A stretch of DNA of 64,000 nt from Thioalkalicoccus limnaeus (GCF_041197575.1 NZ_JBDKXB010000009.1:61741-125740); one strand, 5' to 3'. Shown: positions 52,384 through 61,476, numbered from the stretch's first letter. Numbers and translations are program-made. Notes: generated from the letters alone by a model not told the origin.

Positions 52384-53331
52384 TCATCGAGCGATCCTGG
52401 CCGGACAGTCCAGATAGGTCCGGGCTGCGGCGACATCGCGCCCGATCTGCTGCGTCAGTTCCGCAAGCGAGTCGAAGCGCCGCTCGTCGCGCAGCTTGAG
52501 CCGCGGCTCGACCTCGGCGTGGCGGCCGTAGATGTCGCCGGCGAAGTCGAACAGGTGGACCTCGAGCAGCGGGCGGGGTTGGTCGCCGACCGTTGGTCGC
52601 CAGCCGATATTGGCGACGCCTGGCCACGGCGCCTCGGCGACACCCTGAACCATGACCGCATAGACGCCGCGGAGCGGACTCACGCGGCGGTTGAGTCCGA
52701 TGTTGGCCGTCGGAAAGCCGATCGCCCGGCCGCGCTGATCGCCATGCACGACCCGCCCGCAGATCCGGTAAGGACGCCCCAGCAGATGCCGGGCCTGGTC
52801 CAGGTCGCCCTGTTCGAGGGCCTCGCGGATCCGGGTGCTGCTGATGCGCTCGGTGCCATGCGTCAGGGTTGCCAGGTCCTCGACGACGAAGCCGAACTCG
52901 GCACCCATCGCGCGTAGCAGTTCGATGTCGCCACCGCGCCCGCGGCCGAAGCGAAAATCATCGCCGACCATCAGGCAGGCGACCCCGAGGCGATCGACGA
53001 GCAGATCGCGGACGAACTCGGCGGGCGCCATTGCCGCCAGGCGCGGACCGAAACCGAGCAGGACCACCCGTTCGATGCCGCAATCGGCGACGGCCGCGAG
53101 CTTCTCGCGCAGCCGCGTCAGTCGCGCCGGGGCCGCCTGCGGGGCCAGCACCTCGAGCGGTTGGGGCTCGAAGGTGATAAGGGTCGCCGGTAAACCCTGT
53201 GCGCGTCCCCGCTCGAGCAGATGCCGCAGCACATGCCGGTGCCCCCGATGCACGCCGTCGAAGTTGCCGATCGTCGCCACACAGCCCAGTGGGTGGGCGC
53301 CCAGGTTATGAATGCCGCGGATGACCTGCAT
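52384..53331 (-). CDS. ribF: Bifunctional riboflavin kinase / FAD synthetase
   Basis: 315 residues. The adenylyltransferase domain opens with TIGNFDGVHRGHRHV and includes ISSTRIREAL; the kinase domain carries GRAIGFPTANI and the closing RPTVG...LEVHLFDF. It makes FMN and FAD. ATG 53331 is preferred; GTG 53337 is two codons upstream. A TATACT at 53364-53369 suggests a promoter of its own, separating the ribF-ileS-lspA operon from the radical SAM gene upstream. Confidence 0.95.
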   Translation of the reverse strand: MQVIRGIHNLGAHPLGCVATIGNFDGVHRGHRHVLRHLLERGRAQGLPATLITFEPQPLEVLAPQAAPARLTRLREKLAAVADCGIERVVLLGFGPRLAAMAPAEFVRDLLVDRLGVACLMVGDDFRFGRGRGGDIELLRAMGAEFGFVVEDLATLTHGTERISSTRIREALEQGDLDQARHLLGRPYRICGRVVHGDQRGRAIGFPTANIGLNRRVSPLRGVYAVMVQGVAEAPWPGVANIGWRPTVGDQPRPLLEVHLFDFAGDIYGRHAEVEPRLKLRDERRFDSLAELTQQIGRDVAAARTYLDCPARIAR

Positions 53332-53363
53332 CTGCACCCATCATTCGGTCAACCAAACGCATA

Positions 53364-53369
53364 AGTATA
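53364..53369 (-). promoter_or_regulatory. Possible -10 of the ribF-ileS-lspA operon
   Basis: On the minus strand this reads TATACT, 33 bases before the ribF start, in a locally A/T-rich stretch. No clear -35 is seen at 17 bases. It would make the core ribF-ileS-lspA unit independent of the upstream radical SAM gene. Confidence 0.35.
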
Positions 53370-53463
53370 AGCCGGAATTGGCGCAAATTCCGAGCGTATT
53401 GGCGAACCCCACCTGCGGCTGCCTGAACCGTTTCGGGCATCTCGCACGTTCGGGGCTATGTCG

Positions 53464-55338
53464 TTACTTCGCCGCCACCAGTGCGGAATCCGCCGAGCCT
53501 TTGGTGTCCAACGGGTCATCTTCGGTGCGTTGCGCGCCCGGGTCGCGCAGCGCGGTATCCATGTAGGGTGCCGGCACACGGCCGTCTTTGGGGCGGGTTT
53601 CGGCACGCACCCGCCGATACAGCCGCCAGACGCCGAAGGCATAGACCAAAAAGCGGCTGTAGGTCCACAGGAACTCCCCAATGCGCCGGGGGTAGAACAG
53701 CAGCGGGTTCTCGGTCGGGAATCCGGGGCGGCGCTGCGTGCGCACCTTGCGGCGGAAGAAGCCGCCCTGCAGTGGGTGCACGCCCTCGAAGCGGATGCAC
53801 CCGTAATATTGCAGCGCGGTCTGCATGATCCGCAGCGGGTTGCGACCGAAGGTGGCGATGCGCCGCATCTGGCGCTCCAGGTGGTCGCGCGAGTAGAAGA
53901 TGTCCCAGGCCTCGCGGTAGATGCCCAGCCATTCGGCCTTGGTCATGAGCGGATGGGTCGTGCAGACGTGCTCCAGATCGTAGGCGTTGAGGTCCGGCTC
54001 CAGCGCCACGCCAGCCTTGTGCAAGGTCTGATGGTCGGCCGAGCCGGGTAGCGGTGTCAGACAGAAGAACTCCAACACGTCCAGCGGCAGCTCGCGTTTG
54101 ATCAATTCGATGTCGGCGCGAATGCTCTCGACGGTGTCGCCCGGAAAGCCCAGGATGTAACCACAGAGCGTGGTCACGCGCGCGCGCTGCCAGGTCAGCA
54201 GCATCTCGCGGTAGTTGGCGATCTTGTTCTGCTTCTTGCCGGCGGCCTGGAGGTTGGCCGGATTGATGTTCTCGAGTCCGATGAAGACCCGCGACACCCC
54301 GGCTTGTCGCGCCCTCTCGACGAAGCCGGGCAGGGTGTGACACATGGTGTCGACCTGGATCGTGAAACTGAATCGGACGCCCAGTTCTTCGCGTACCGCG
54401 GCGATGCGCTCGAAGATGGTCTGCCAGTTGCGGTTGCGCGCGAAGTTGTCGTCGGTGATGAAATACTGGCGGATGCCGTGAGCCAAGTTGGCTCGCAGCA
54501 GGCGTTCTACGTCGTCGGCGTCGCGATAGCGGGATCGGCGCCCCTGGACGTTGATGATGGTGCAAAAACTGCAAGTGAAAGGGCAGCCGCGTCCGGCGTC
54601 GAAGGTGCCGGGCATGGTCGAATAGCGGCGCACGACCTCGGGCGGGAGAAAAGGCAGCGGCTGACCTTGCATGTCCGGGAGGTCATCCATGAAGTCGTAA
54701 AGCGGTTGCAGCGTCCCCGCGTGGGCGGCGCGCAACAGGTCGATGACGCGTCCTTCGCCTTCGCCGGCGAACAGCGTGATGCCCTCGTCCATCGCGGTTC
54801 GAAGCTCCGGTGGCAGTTCGGGCAGCATGGCCAGGCAGCCGCTGACGTGGAACCCGCCGATCGCGACCGGCAGCCCGGCGGCACGAAACGGCCGGGCTAG
54901 ATCCAGCGCCCGTGGAAACTGGTTGGACTGCACGCCCACCAGGCAGATGAGTCCGCCGCCGCCTCCGCGGCGGATGCGCTGGATGATGCGGTGCACCGGA
55001 ATCACGGTGTTGGTCTCGTCGTAGGCGTGGATGTCGATGTCTATGTCCGCACCGAGAACCTGTCGCTCACGAGCCTCCTGCATCAGGCCATAGAGGCAGG
55101 CGAGTGAATTCGAGGGAACCCAGGCCCGGCGCCACTGGATCACATAGCCCTGGTCGTCGTAGTGGGACGGCTTGATCAACACCACATGGAAGGTACGCCG
55201 TGCCTTGTCGGTGCCGCGGAGAATGTCGGTCGGGAGCCCGGATGTACTGTTTCGAGGGCCGTTGCCACGCGGCTCGGGGGACGAAGCGGCCGATTGAGAC
55301 CGAGGCTGGTGACTGACGCTGGGTTGGCTCGTGGGCAT
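53464..55338 (-). CDS. B12-binding-type radical SAM protein, unknown substrate
   Basis: 624 residues. An N-terminal region (about 55-210) has the Rossmann-like layout of cobalamin-binding domains, but the usual DxHxxG motif was not seen. The radical SAM core follows with the cluster motif GCPFTCSFCTIINVQG near 245-260 and the ITDDNFARN and IGLENINP stretches of this family. The C-terminal part has an Arg-rich amphipathic region (FLWTYSRFLVYAFGVWRLYRR) that may touch the membrane. Relatives act on lipids, hopanoids, pigments or peptides. ATG 55338 was chosen; ATG 55389 is also in frame. It splits the usual murJ-ribF neighbourhood. Confidence 0.75.
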   Translation of the reverse strand: MPTSQPSVSHQPRSQSAASSPEPRGNGPRNSTSGLPTDILRGTDKARRTFHVVLIKPSHYDDQGYVIQWRRAWVPSNSLACLYGLMQEARERQVLGADIDIDIHAYDETNTVIPVHRIIQRIRRGGGGGLICLVGVQSNQFPRALDLARPFRAAGLPVAIGGFHVSGCLAMLPELPPELRTAMDEGITLFAGEGEGRVIDLLRAAHAGTLQPLYDFMDDLPDMQGQPLPFLPPEVVRRYSTMPGTFDAGRGCPFTCSFCTIINVQGRRSRYRDADDVERLLRANLAHGIRQYFITDDNFARNRNWQTIFERIAAVREELGVRFSFTIQVDTMCHTLPGFVERARQAGVSRVFIGLENINPANLQAAGKKQNKIANYREMLLTWQRARVTTLCGYILGFPGDTVESIRADIELIKRELPLDVLEFFCLTPLPGSADHQTLHKAGVALEPDLNAYDLEHVCTTHPLMTKAEWLGIYREAWDIFYSRDHLERQMRRIATFGRNPLRIMQTALQYYGCIRFEGVHPLQGGFFRRKVRTQRRPGFPTENPLLFYPRRIGEFLWTYSRFLVYAFGVWRLYRRVRAETRPKDGRVPAPYMDTALRDPGAQRTEDDPLDTKGSADSALVAAK

Positions 55339-55452
55339 CGGGTGACCTGCCGAACTCGGCTCTTGTCGGTGTGGCGTAAAAGCGAGCATAGACGACCTTG
55401 CGTTGCAGCGTCAGCCCTTCAGGCCATCGGCTGGGCCCCCATCGCGAGGTGC

Positions 55453-57000
55453 TCAGCGATCCGATTCGGCCTCGTGCAGCAGATGCCGCGGCCGAATCCC
55501 GAGCAGCCATAGGGTCGCGAGATACACGAAGCCGCCGAGCAGGATCCAGACGAATAGCCTGGCGACCCGCTCGAGCCCGCCGAGCGCGAGCCAGTCGGCG
55601 GTCGGTCCGGCCCCGAGGTGCAAGAGGCCGCCCATCAAGATCGTCGCCGAACCCACCTTCGCGCACAGGCCGGCCCAGCCGGCCTCCGGCCGATAGATCC
55701 CGGCGCGCATCAGCCCGAGAAGCAAGAGCACGGCATTGAGGCCGGCGGCCAGACTCGTCGCCAGCGCCAGCCCGGCATGCCCGAGGGGCGCCATCAGGGC
55801 CAGGCTCATCAGCAGATTGGCGGCCAGCGCGATCAACGCGATGCGCACGGGCGCGGCCATGTCCTGCCGGGCATAGTAGCCTGGTACCAGCACCTTGATC
55901 GCCATGAAGGCGACCAGCCCCACCGCATAGGCCATCAGGCTGTAACTGGTCATCGCGACATCGCTGGCGCCGAACTCGCTGGAATGGAACAGCGTCGCGA
56001 TCAGCGGGCCGGCCAGTACGACGAGGCCGGTGCCGGCCGGTACCCCGAGCATCAGCACCCAGCGCAACGCCCAGTCGAGTGTGTGCGAGAAGGCCTGCGG
56101 CGTCTCCGCCGCGTACCGCCGCGACAAGCGCGGCAAGATCACGACCCCGAGCGCGACGCCGAGAAGCCCCAGCGGAAACTCGACTAGCCGATCCGAGTAG
56201 TAGAGCCATGAGATGCTGCCGGCGACCAAGAAGGACGCGAGCAGCGTATCGAGCAAGAGGTTGATCTGCGTGACCGAGACACCGAGCAGGGCCGGTCCCA
56301 TCAGGCCGGCGATTCGACGCACCCCGGGGTCGCGCGGCCGCACCCGCGGGCGGGGCAGCAGTCGCAGCCGCGCGAGGAAAGGGAGTTGGAAGGCCAGTTG
56401 CATGATGCCGGCGATCAAGACTCCCCAGGCCAGCGCGACGATCGGCTCGGGCATCTGCGGTGCGAGCCAGACGGCGCAACCGATCAGGATCAGATTGAGC
56501 AGCACCGGCGTGAACGAGGGCACACCAAAACGCTCGAAGGTGTTGAGCAGACCGCCGGCCAGCGCAGTCAGGCCGATGAACAATAAGTAAGGGAAGGTGA
56601 GCCGCAGCATCTCGGTGGTCAGCTCGCGCTGCCCGAGATCGCCGGCAAAACCGGGTGCAAACGCCAGCAGCAGCGGCGGCGCAGCGAGCACACCGAGCGC
56701 CGTGATCAGGAGGAGCGCGAGCCCCAGCGTTCCGGCGAGGCTGTCGACGAGCCCTTTGAGGTCGGCGAAGGAGCGCCGCTGGCGATACTCCTCGAGGACC
56801 GGGACCAGCGCGGCCGAGAAGGCCCCTTCGGTGAAGAGCCGGCGCAGGAAATTGGGGATCTTGAACGCGACGAAGAAGGCGTCGGTGGCCCCGTCGGCCC
56901 CGAACAGACGCGCGATGACGAGGTCGCGGGCGAAGCCGAGCAGGCGCGACAGCAGCGTATTGCCGCCGACCTGTGCGATCGAGGCGGTCAACGACGGCAT
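55453..57000 (-). CDS. murJ: Lipid II flippase MurJ
   Basis: 515 residues, about 14 hydrophobic spans. It moves lipid II across the inner membrane for peptidoglycan synthesis. The N-terminal block TLLSRLLGFARDLVIARLFGA, the charged FKIPNFLRRLFTEGAFSAALVPVL and the later YSDRLVEFPLGLLGVALGVVILP are diagnostic. In many gammaproteobacteria it adjoins rpsT and ribF; here a radical SAM gene separates it from ribF and rpsT is not seen upstream. Confidence 0.95.
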   Translation of the reverse strand: MPSLTASIAQVGGNTLLSRLLGFARDLVIARLFGADGATDAFFVAFKIPNFLRRLFTEGAFSAALVPVLEEYRQRRSFADLKGLVDSLAGTLGLALLLITALGVLAAPPLLLAFAPGFAGDLGQRELTTEMLRLTFPYLLFIGLTALAGGLLNTFERFGVPSFTPVLLNLILIGCAVWLAPQMPEPIVALAWGVLIAGIMQLAFQLPFLARLRLLPRPRVRPRDPGVRRIAGLMGPALLGVSVTQINLLLDTLLASFLVAGSISWLYYSDRLVEFPLGLLGVALGVVILPRLSRRYAAETPQAFSHTLDWALRWVLMLGVPAGTGLVVLAGPLIATLFHSSEFGASDVAMTSYSLMAYAVGLVAFMAIKVLVPGYYARQDMAAPVRIALIALAANLLMSLALMAPLGHAGLALATSLAAGLNAVLLLLGLMRAGIYRPEAGWAGLCAKVGSATILMGGLLHLGAGPTADWLALGGLERVARLFVWILLGGFVYLATLWLLGIRPRHLLHEAESDR

Positions 57001-57277
57001 CGGTTGAGATCCCGGGCGGCCGGGCCTGTCGCTTCCCGGCGATTGGCCGCCGAGTCGGCCGGCATTGGGTTGGTTTGCATCCGCTGGTAGGCTGGGCTAG
57101 AGTGATCCATCATTCTTCCGATCGTTGAACAAGTCCTCGCATGGCCTCGTCGCGGCCAGCCGTGAATACCCGCCTTTAGGCTCGCTGGCGATAACCCTTT
57201 CGCCGAAGGCCGCGCCTACGCCATGCGAATAGGTGACGAGACGATCAATGGCGGCCCGCGATATCGAGGAGGTATCG

Positions 57278-57706
57278 ATGAACGAAGCTAAGCAAGGCGA
57301 CACCGTAAAGGTTCACTATACCGGGACGCTCGATGACGGCACTGTGTTCGATTCGTCGCGTGGCAACGCACCGCTCGAGTTCACGCTCGGGGCCGGTGAT
57401 GTGATTCCTGGCTTCGACAGCGCTGTTACCGGCATGGCGGCCGGTGACACCAAGACAGTCGTGATCCCGGCCGCCGAGGCCTATGGGCCGCGCAACGAGG
57501 AGATGACGCAGCCGATCCCGCGCGCGGCGATCCCCGACGAGATCGAGTTGGCGGCGGGCCTGATCCTGCATGCCGAGGCCCCGGATGGCAACAAGCTGAG
57601 TTTCACCGTCGTCGAGTTCGATGACGAGCGTGTACTGATCGACGGCAATCATCCGCTCGCCGGTCGCGATCTGACCTTCGCGCTGGAGCTGGTCGAGATC
57701 GCCTGA
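57278..57706 (+). CDS. SlyD/FkpB-like FKBP-type peptidyl-prolyl isomerase
   Basis: 142 residues. The FKBP part begins AKQGDTVKVHYTGTLDDGTVFDSS and is interrupted by an insert-in-flap domain (PAAEAYGPRNEEMTQPIPR...), the SlyD/SlpA architecture. No histidine/cysteine-rich metal tail is present, so it is nearer the short SlpA/FkpB form. A strong GAGGAGGT five bases before ATG 57278 decides the start. It is cytoplasmic, monocistronic, and convergent with rsmE (5 bp between stops). Confidence 0.9.
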   Translation: MNEAKQGDTVKVHYTGTLDDGTVFDSSRGNAPLEFTLGAGDVIPGFDSAVTGMAAGDTKTVVIPAAEAYGPRNEEMTQPIPRAAIPDEIELAAGLILHAEAPDGNKLSFTVVEFDDERVLIDGNHPLAGRDLTFALELVEIA

Positions 57707-57711
57707 TCCGG

Positions 57712-58449
57712 TCAGCACCGGCGAAAATCCCCCCACAGCACTTGGATGGCGGCGATCGCCGCCAGCGGGGCCGTCTCGGTTCGCAGGATCCGTGGGCCGA
57801 GCCGGACCCCAGTGAAGCCGGCGCGAAGCGCCGTACCCCGCTCCTCGTCATCGAGTCCGCCTTCGGTGCCCACCAGCAGGGTCACGGCCCCTTGCGGTGC
57901 CGCCAGATCGGGCAGGCACCCTTCGGCGCGCGGATCCAGCAACAGGCCGCCGGGCTGCCCCCGCGCGAGCCAGTCGCCGAGCCGAGTCGTGGGCGCCAGC
58001 AACGGCAGCCGACGCCGACCGCTTTGCTCGCAGGCGGAGATCAGGATGCCGCGCCAATGCCGTTCGCGTTTCGCGAGTCGGTCTCCTGCGAGCCGCACGA
58101 CACTGCGTTCGGTGAACAGCGGTTGAATCTCATTGACGCCGAGCTCGACGGCCTTCTGCAGCGCGTAATCGAAGCGCTCCCCTCGCGAGACCCCGAGGCC
58201 GAGGCGAATCGTCAGGCTCGGGTGCGCCTCCGGGAGTCCGTCCGCCTGCTCGACCGCGATCCGCACGCCGCGTCGGTTGGTATCTAGCAATCGGCCGGCA
58301 TAGTCCAGGCCGTCGCCGTTGAACAGCCGGATCGCGGTCCCGGTCGTCAGGCGCAAAACGCCGATCAGGTGCTGCGTCGCGTCGGGCGGGAGGACGAGCG
58401 TCTGACCTGGTGCCAGGGGCTCGTCGACGAAGATCCGGTGGTCGCGCAT
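57712..58449 (-). CDS. rsmE: 16S rRNA m3U1498 methyltransferase
   Basis: 245 residues. It has a PUA-like N-terminal domain (HRIFVDEPLAPGQTLVLPPDATQHLIGVLRL) and a SPOUT methyltransferase domain with the trefoil-knot motifs LLVGTEGGLDDEE and GPRILRTETAPLAAI. Its start lies six bases after a newly noted small ORF, whose last codons hold the GGAG used here, so the genes are probably coupled. Confidence 0.94.
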   Translation of the reverse strand: MRDHRIFVDEPLAPGQTLVLPPDATQHLIGVLRLTTGTAIRLFNGDGLDYAGRLLDTNRRGVRIAVEQADGLPEAHPSLTIRLGLGVSRGERFDYALQKAVELGVNEIQPLFTERSVVRLAGDRLAKRERHWRGILISACEQSGRRRLPLLAPTTRLGDWLARGQPGGLLLDPRAEGCLPDLAAPQGAVTLLVGTEGGLDDEERGTALRAGFTGVRLGPRILRTETAPLAAIAAIQVLWGDFRRC

Positions 58450-58455
58450 CTCGAA

Positions 58456-58626
58456 TCACTCCGCATCGGGCCAGGGCCGATGATCATCCCAGGTGACACG
58501 CGATCCGTCGCCGGCCGCCACGGGCAGGGCATGGGTGCCTTGATCGAGGTCGCACAGGCGGGCGGTCCCGTGGCGTCCTCTCGCCACTATCAATGGCCAG
58601 GTGGCCAGATCGGCCGGATTCGCCAC
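58456..58626 (-). CDS. Small protein between amgK and rsmE, unknown
   Basis: 56 residues, GTG start at 58626, running MANPADLATWPLIVARGRHGTA to a WDDHRPWPDAE end. It begins 20 bp after amgK stops and ends six bases before rsmE starts, so it fills the gap exactly as an operon gene would. Its last codons contain the rsmE ribosome site. The composition is ordinary for a soluble protein, with no signal or span. I do not recognise a family. An upstream in-frame TAG rules out a longer form. Confidence 0.55.
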   Translation of the reverse strand: MANPADLATWPLIVARGRHGTARLCDLDQGTHALPVAAGDGSRVTWDDHRPWPDAE

Positions 58627-58646
58627 GGTGCGCGCGCCCTACGGGA

Positions 58647-59660
58647 TCAGGTCGTGCGTTCCTCGCCCCCGGCTCGAGCGGCGCGAAAGGCCGGGACGAC
58701 GCGCCCGTCGATCAGGTCGGCAAGCGGCGCGAGTTCCGGGTAGGCCCTTGCCACGGCCAGCACATAGTCGAGCGTGCGGGGGATGTCGGCCAAGTAGCCG
58801 GGTCGGCCATCACGCAGCTTCAGACGCGCGAAGATCCCGGCGGCCTTCAGGTGGCGCTGGACGCCCATCAGGTCCATCCAGCGCGGCACCCGGTCGATGA
58901 GTCCGGGATCCAGGATCCGCCGCTCCTGGGCCAGGTCGAGATAGTCATGCAACCACGCCTGAACTCGTTCGGCTGGCCAGGCGATGTAGCAATCGCGGAG
59001 CAGCGAGACCAGATCATAGGTCAGTGGCCCAAGCACTGCATCCTGAAAGTCCAGGATCCCGGGCGACGGCGTGCTGACCATCAGGTTGCGTGAATGGTAG
59101 TCGCGATGCACGGCAACCTGCGGTTGCTGCAAGGCGTTGTCGACCAGCAGGTCGCGAATGGTCGCGAGCGCGCGGAGCTCGCCGTCACGCAACGAGAGCC
59201 CGAGCAGGCCGGCCAGCAGCCAGTCGTCGAAGATCGCCAATTCGCGCCGCAGCAAGGCCTCGTCGTAGGCCGGCAAGCCGGTCGTCGGAGCCCGGTCCTG
59301 GATCAGGATCAGCGCACCGAGCGCGTCGCGGTACAGCCGCTCGGCGCGTTCGGCATCGAGCACCTCCAGAAATGTCTTGGTACCCAGATCACTGATCAGC
59401 AGAAAGCCCTGCTCGAAATCGGCGGCAAGGACCTGTGGCAGGTTGAGTCCGACGGCACGCCAGGCCGCGGCGATCCGTGCGAAGCGGCGACCGTCCTCGC
59501 GCTCGGGTGGGGCGTCCATCGCGATCAGCGTGCGGTGGCCGAGCTCGATCCGCCAGTAGCGCCGCGCGCTGGCATCGCCGGCGACCGCGGTCATCGCCAG
59601 CGGTGGGGCACCGAGTTGTGCGCCGAGCCAAGCGGTCAGGCGCATGGTGCGGTCGGACAT
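58647..59660 (-). CDS. amgK: AmgK-type sugar kinase (aminoglycoside phosphotransferase fold)
   Basis: 337 residues. The catalytic loop VHRDYHSRNLM and the Mg-binding ILDFQDAVLGPLTYDLVSLLRDCY match the AmgK branch, which phosphorylates the anomeric hydroxyl of N-acetylmuramate and N-acetylglucosamine in peptidoglycan recycling. GGAG lies seven bases before ATG 59660. Its usual partner murU (nucleotidyltransferase) does not follow; instead there is a small ORF and rsmE. A different small substrate is possible. Confidence 0.85.
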   Translation of the reverse strand: MSDRTMRLTAWLGAQLGAPPLAMTAVAGDASARRYWRIELGHRTLIAMDAPPEREDGRRFARIAAAWRAVGLNLPQVLAADFEQGFLLISDLGTKTFLEVLDAERAERLYRDALGALILIQDRAPTTGLPAYDEALLRRELAIFDDWLLAGLLGLSLRDGELRALATIRDLLVDNALQQPQVAVHRDYHSRNLMVSTPSPGILDFQDAVLGPLTYDLVSLLRDCYIAWPAERVQAWLHDYLDLAQERRILDPGLIDRVPRWMDLMGVQRHLKAAGIFARLKLRDGRPGYLADIPRTLDYVLAVARAYPELAPLADLIDGRVVPAFRAARAGGEERTT

Positions 59661-59664
59661 ACAG

Positions 59665-59935
59665 ATACTCCAAGGGGGCGTGGGGCGGATCGCGGTGCCG
59701 AATTTGTTCCATGTCCCGCCTGAGGCGAAGCTCGGTCTCGCGCGGATGATGGTGCATCGCGAGCATCCGGAAGATCCGGATCCCGCTCCTCCAGGCGTTC
59801 GAATGCCTCGGCGACGACGCGCGCACGGGTGCGCTCATCGGGAGCCGAGGTCGGGGCTTCGTACAGGGCGACGCGCGAGGTCGCGGTCGAGTACTCTGCC
59901 AGCGCATTGGCCTCGCGGCAAGTCGCGGCGGGCCA
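59665..59935 (-). pseudogene. Frameshifted remnant of a coiled-coil protein
   Basis: Two overlapping frames on the minus strand each carry part of what looks like one protein: REANALAEYS...ERTRARVVAEAFERLEERDPDLPD in one, and then RETELRLRRDMEQIR in the next. The order and overlap point to a single shift near 59770. The pieces resemble DUF1640-type coiled-coil proteins, but both the start and the membrane-spanning end are missing. It abuts amgK, suggesting a deletion. Confidence 0.4.
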
Positions 59936-59955
59936 AACGCCGGGCAAAGAGAGGC

Positions 59956-59998
59956 GTATTTGCAATATATAAAATTAGGATAATTGTATTTGCAAATA
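59956..59998. promoter_or_regulatory. Paired TTTGCAA operators before aceA
   Basis: The ten-mer GTATTTGCAA occurs twice, 30 bp apart (59956-59965 and 59986-59995), in an A/T-rich island. The second copy extends to the perfect palindrome TATTTGCAAATA (59987-59998). A possible -10 (TAATCT, 60012-60017) would put the -35 inside that palindrome. TTTGCAA-type sites are known for RamB/ScfR-like regulators of acetate and short-chain acyl metabolism; assignment to such a regulator is inference. Confidence 0.55.
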
Positions 59999-60153
59999 GT
60001 CGGTGCGTGCCTAATCTTGCGGATTTATGACCAAGTTGAATGGTCAATAATTCTCAGCCGGTCTCGCACGGCTTGCGCGTGCCTCCGTTTGGCGGAAGGG
60101 TGCGCGGCCACCGATCGGCGGTCTGGCCCATCACCGCTACCGAGGTATTCACG

Positions 60154-61476
60154 ATGACCCGCGACGAACAGATCAAGGCCCTCGAGCAGGACTGGGCGGA
60201 GAACCCGCGCTGGACGGACGTCCGGCGCGGCTACACCGCCGCCGATGTTGTGCGCCTGCGAGGCTCGCTGCAGCCCGTTCACACCTATGCCGAGCGTGGT
60301 GCCGAGCGTCTTTGGCACCTGCTCCGCGGTGGTTCGAAGAAGGGTTATGTCAACTGTATGGGGGCCATCACCGGTGGGCAGGCCTTGCAGCAGGCCAAGG
60401 CCGGGATCGAGGCCATCTATCTGTCCGGTTGGCAGGTCGCCGCGGACGGGAACACGTCGGAGACCATGTATCCGGATCAATCGCTGTACGCGTACGATTC
60501 GGTGCCGACGATGGTGCGGCGCATCAACAACGCGTTCAAGCGCGCCGATGAGATCCAGTGGGCGAAAGGCGTGGAGCCGGGCGACGAGCGTTATGTCGAC
60601 CACTTCCTGCCGATCGTCGCCGATGCCGAGGCCGGATTCGGCGGCGTTCTGAACGCGTTCGAGCTGATGAAGAACATGATCGTCGCCGGGGCCGCCGGTG
60701 TGCACTTCGAGGACCAGTTGGCCGCGGTCAAGAAGTGCGGGCACATGGGCGGTAAGGTTTTGGTCCCGACGCAAGAAGCGGTACAGAAGCTGATCGCCGC
60801 GCGCCTGGCGGCCGATGTTTGCGGTGTCCCGACCTTGCTGTTGGCGCGCACCGACGCCGAGGCGGCGAACCTGCTCACCTCCGATTTCGATCCCAACGAC
60901 CAACCCTTCGTCATCGGTGACCGGACCAGCGAAGGCTTCTACCGCGTCAAGAACGGGCTGGAGCAGGCGATCAGCCGCGGTGTCGCCTATGCGCCCTATG
61001 CGGACCTGGTTTGGTGCGAGACAGCGACGCCGGATCTCGGGTTCGCGCGCGAGTTCGCGACCGCGGTGCTCGCCGAGAACCCGAACAAGCTCCTTGCCTA
61101 CAACTGCTCGCCGTCGTTCAACTGGCGCAAGAACCTCGATGATGTGACCATCGCGCGGTTCCAGGACGAGCTGTCGGACATGGGTTACAAATACCAGTTC
61201 ATCACGCTCGCCGGCATCCACAGCATGTGGTACAACATGTTCGATCTCGCCTATGAGTATGCGCGTGGCGAGGGGATGCGTCACTATGTCGAGAAGGTCC
61301 AGGAGCCCGAGTTCGCGGCGCGCGACAAGGGCTACACCTTCGTCTCCCACCAGCAGGAGGTCGGCGCCGGCTATTTCGACGACGTGACCACGGTGATCCA
61401 GGGTGGCGCCTCGTCGGTCACGGCGTTGTCCGGGTCCACCGAGGAGGCGCAGTTCACGAGCGCTGCCCGCCGCTGA
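60154..61476 (+). CDS. aceA: Isocitrate lyase
   Basis: 440 residues. It splits isocitrate to glyoxylate and succinate, opening the glyoxylate shunt. The catalytic signature KKCGHMGGKVLVPT is present, with the substrate loops SGWQVAADGN, DAEAGFGG and NCSPSFNWR. ATG 60154 follows GAGGT; upstream in-frame sequence is the regulatory region. It stands alone, with no malate synthase beside it; its control partner aceK is at 11406-13157 in this window. The promoter carries paired TTTGCAA palindromes. Confidence 0.96.
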   Translation: MTRDEQIKALEQDWAENPRWTDVRRGYTAADVVRLRGSLQPVHTYAERGAERLWHLLRGGSKKGYVNCMGAITGGQALQQAKAGIEAIYLSGWQVAADGNTSETMYPDQSLYAYDSVPTMVRRINNAFKRADEIQWAKGVEPGDERYVDHFLPIVADAEAGFGGVLNAFELMKNMIVAGAAGVHFEDQLAAVKKCGHMGGKVLVPTQEAVQKLIAARLAADVCGVPTLLLARTDAEAANLLTSDFDPNDQPFVIGDRTSEGFYRVKNGLEQAISRGVAYAPYADLVWCETATPDLGFAREFATAVLAENPNKLLAYNCSPSFNWRKNLDDVTIARFQDELSDMGYKYQFITLAGIHSMWYNMFDLAYEYARGEGMRHYVEKVQEPEFAARDKGYTFVSHQQEVGAGYFDDVTTVIQGGASSVTALSGSTEEAQFTSAARR

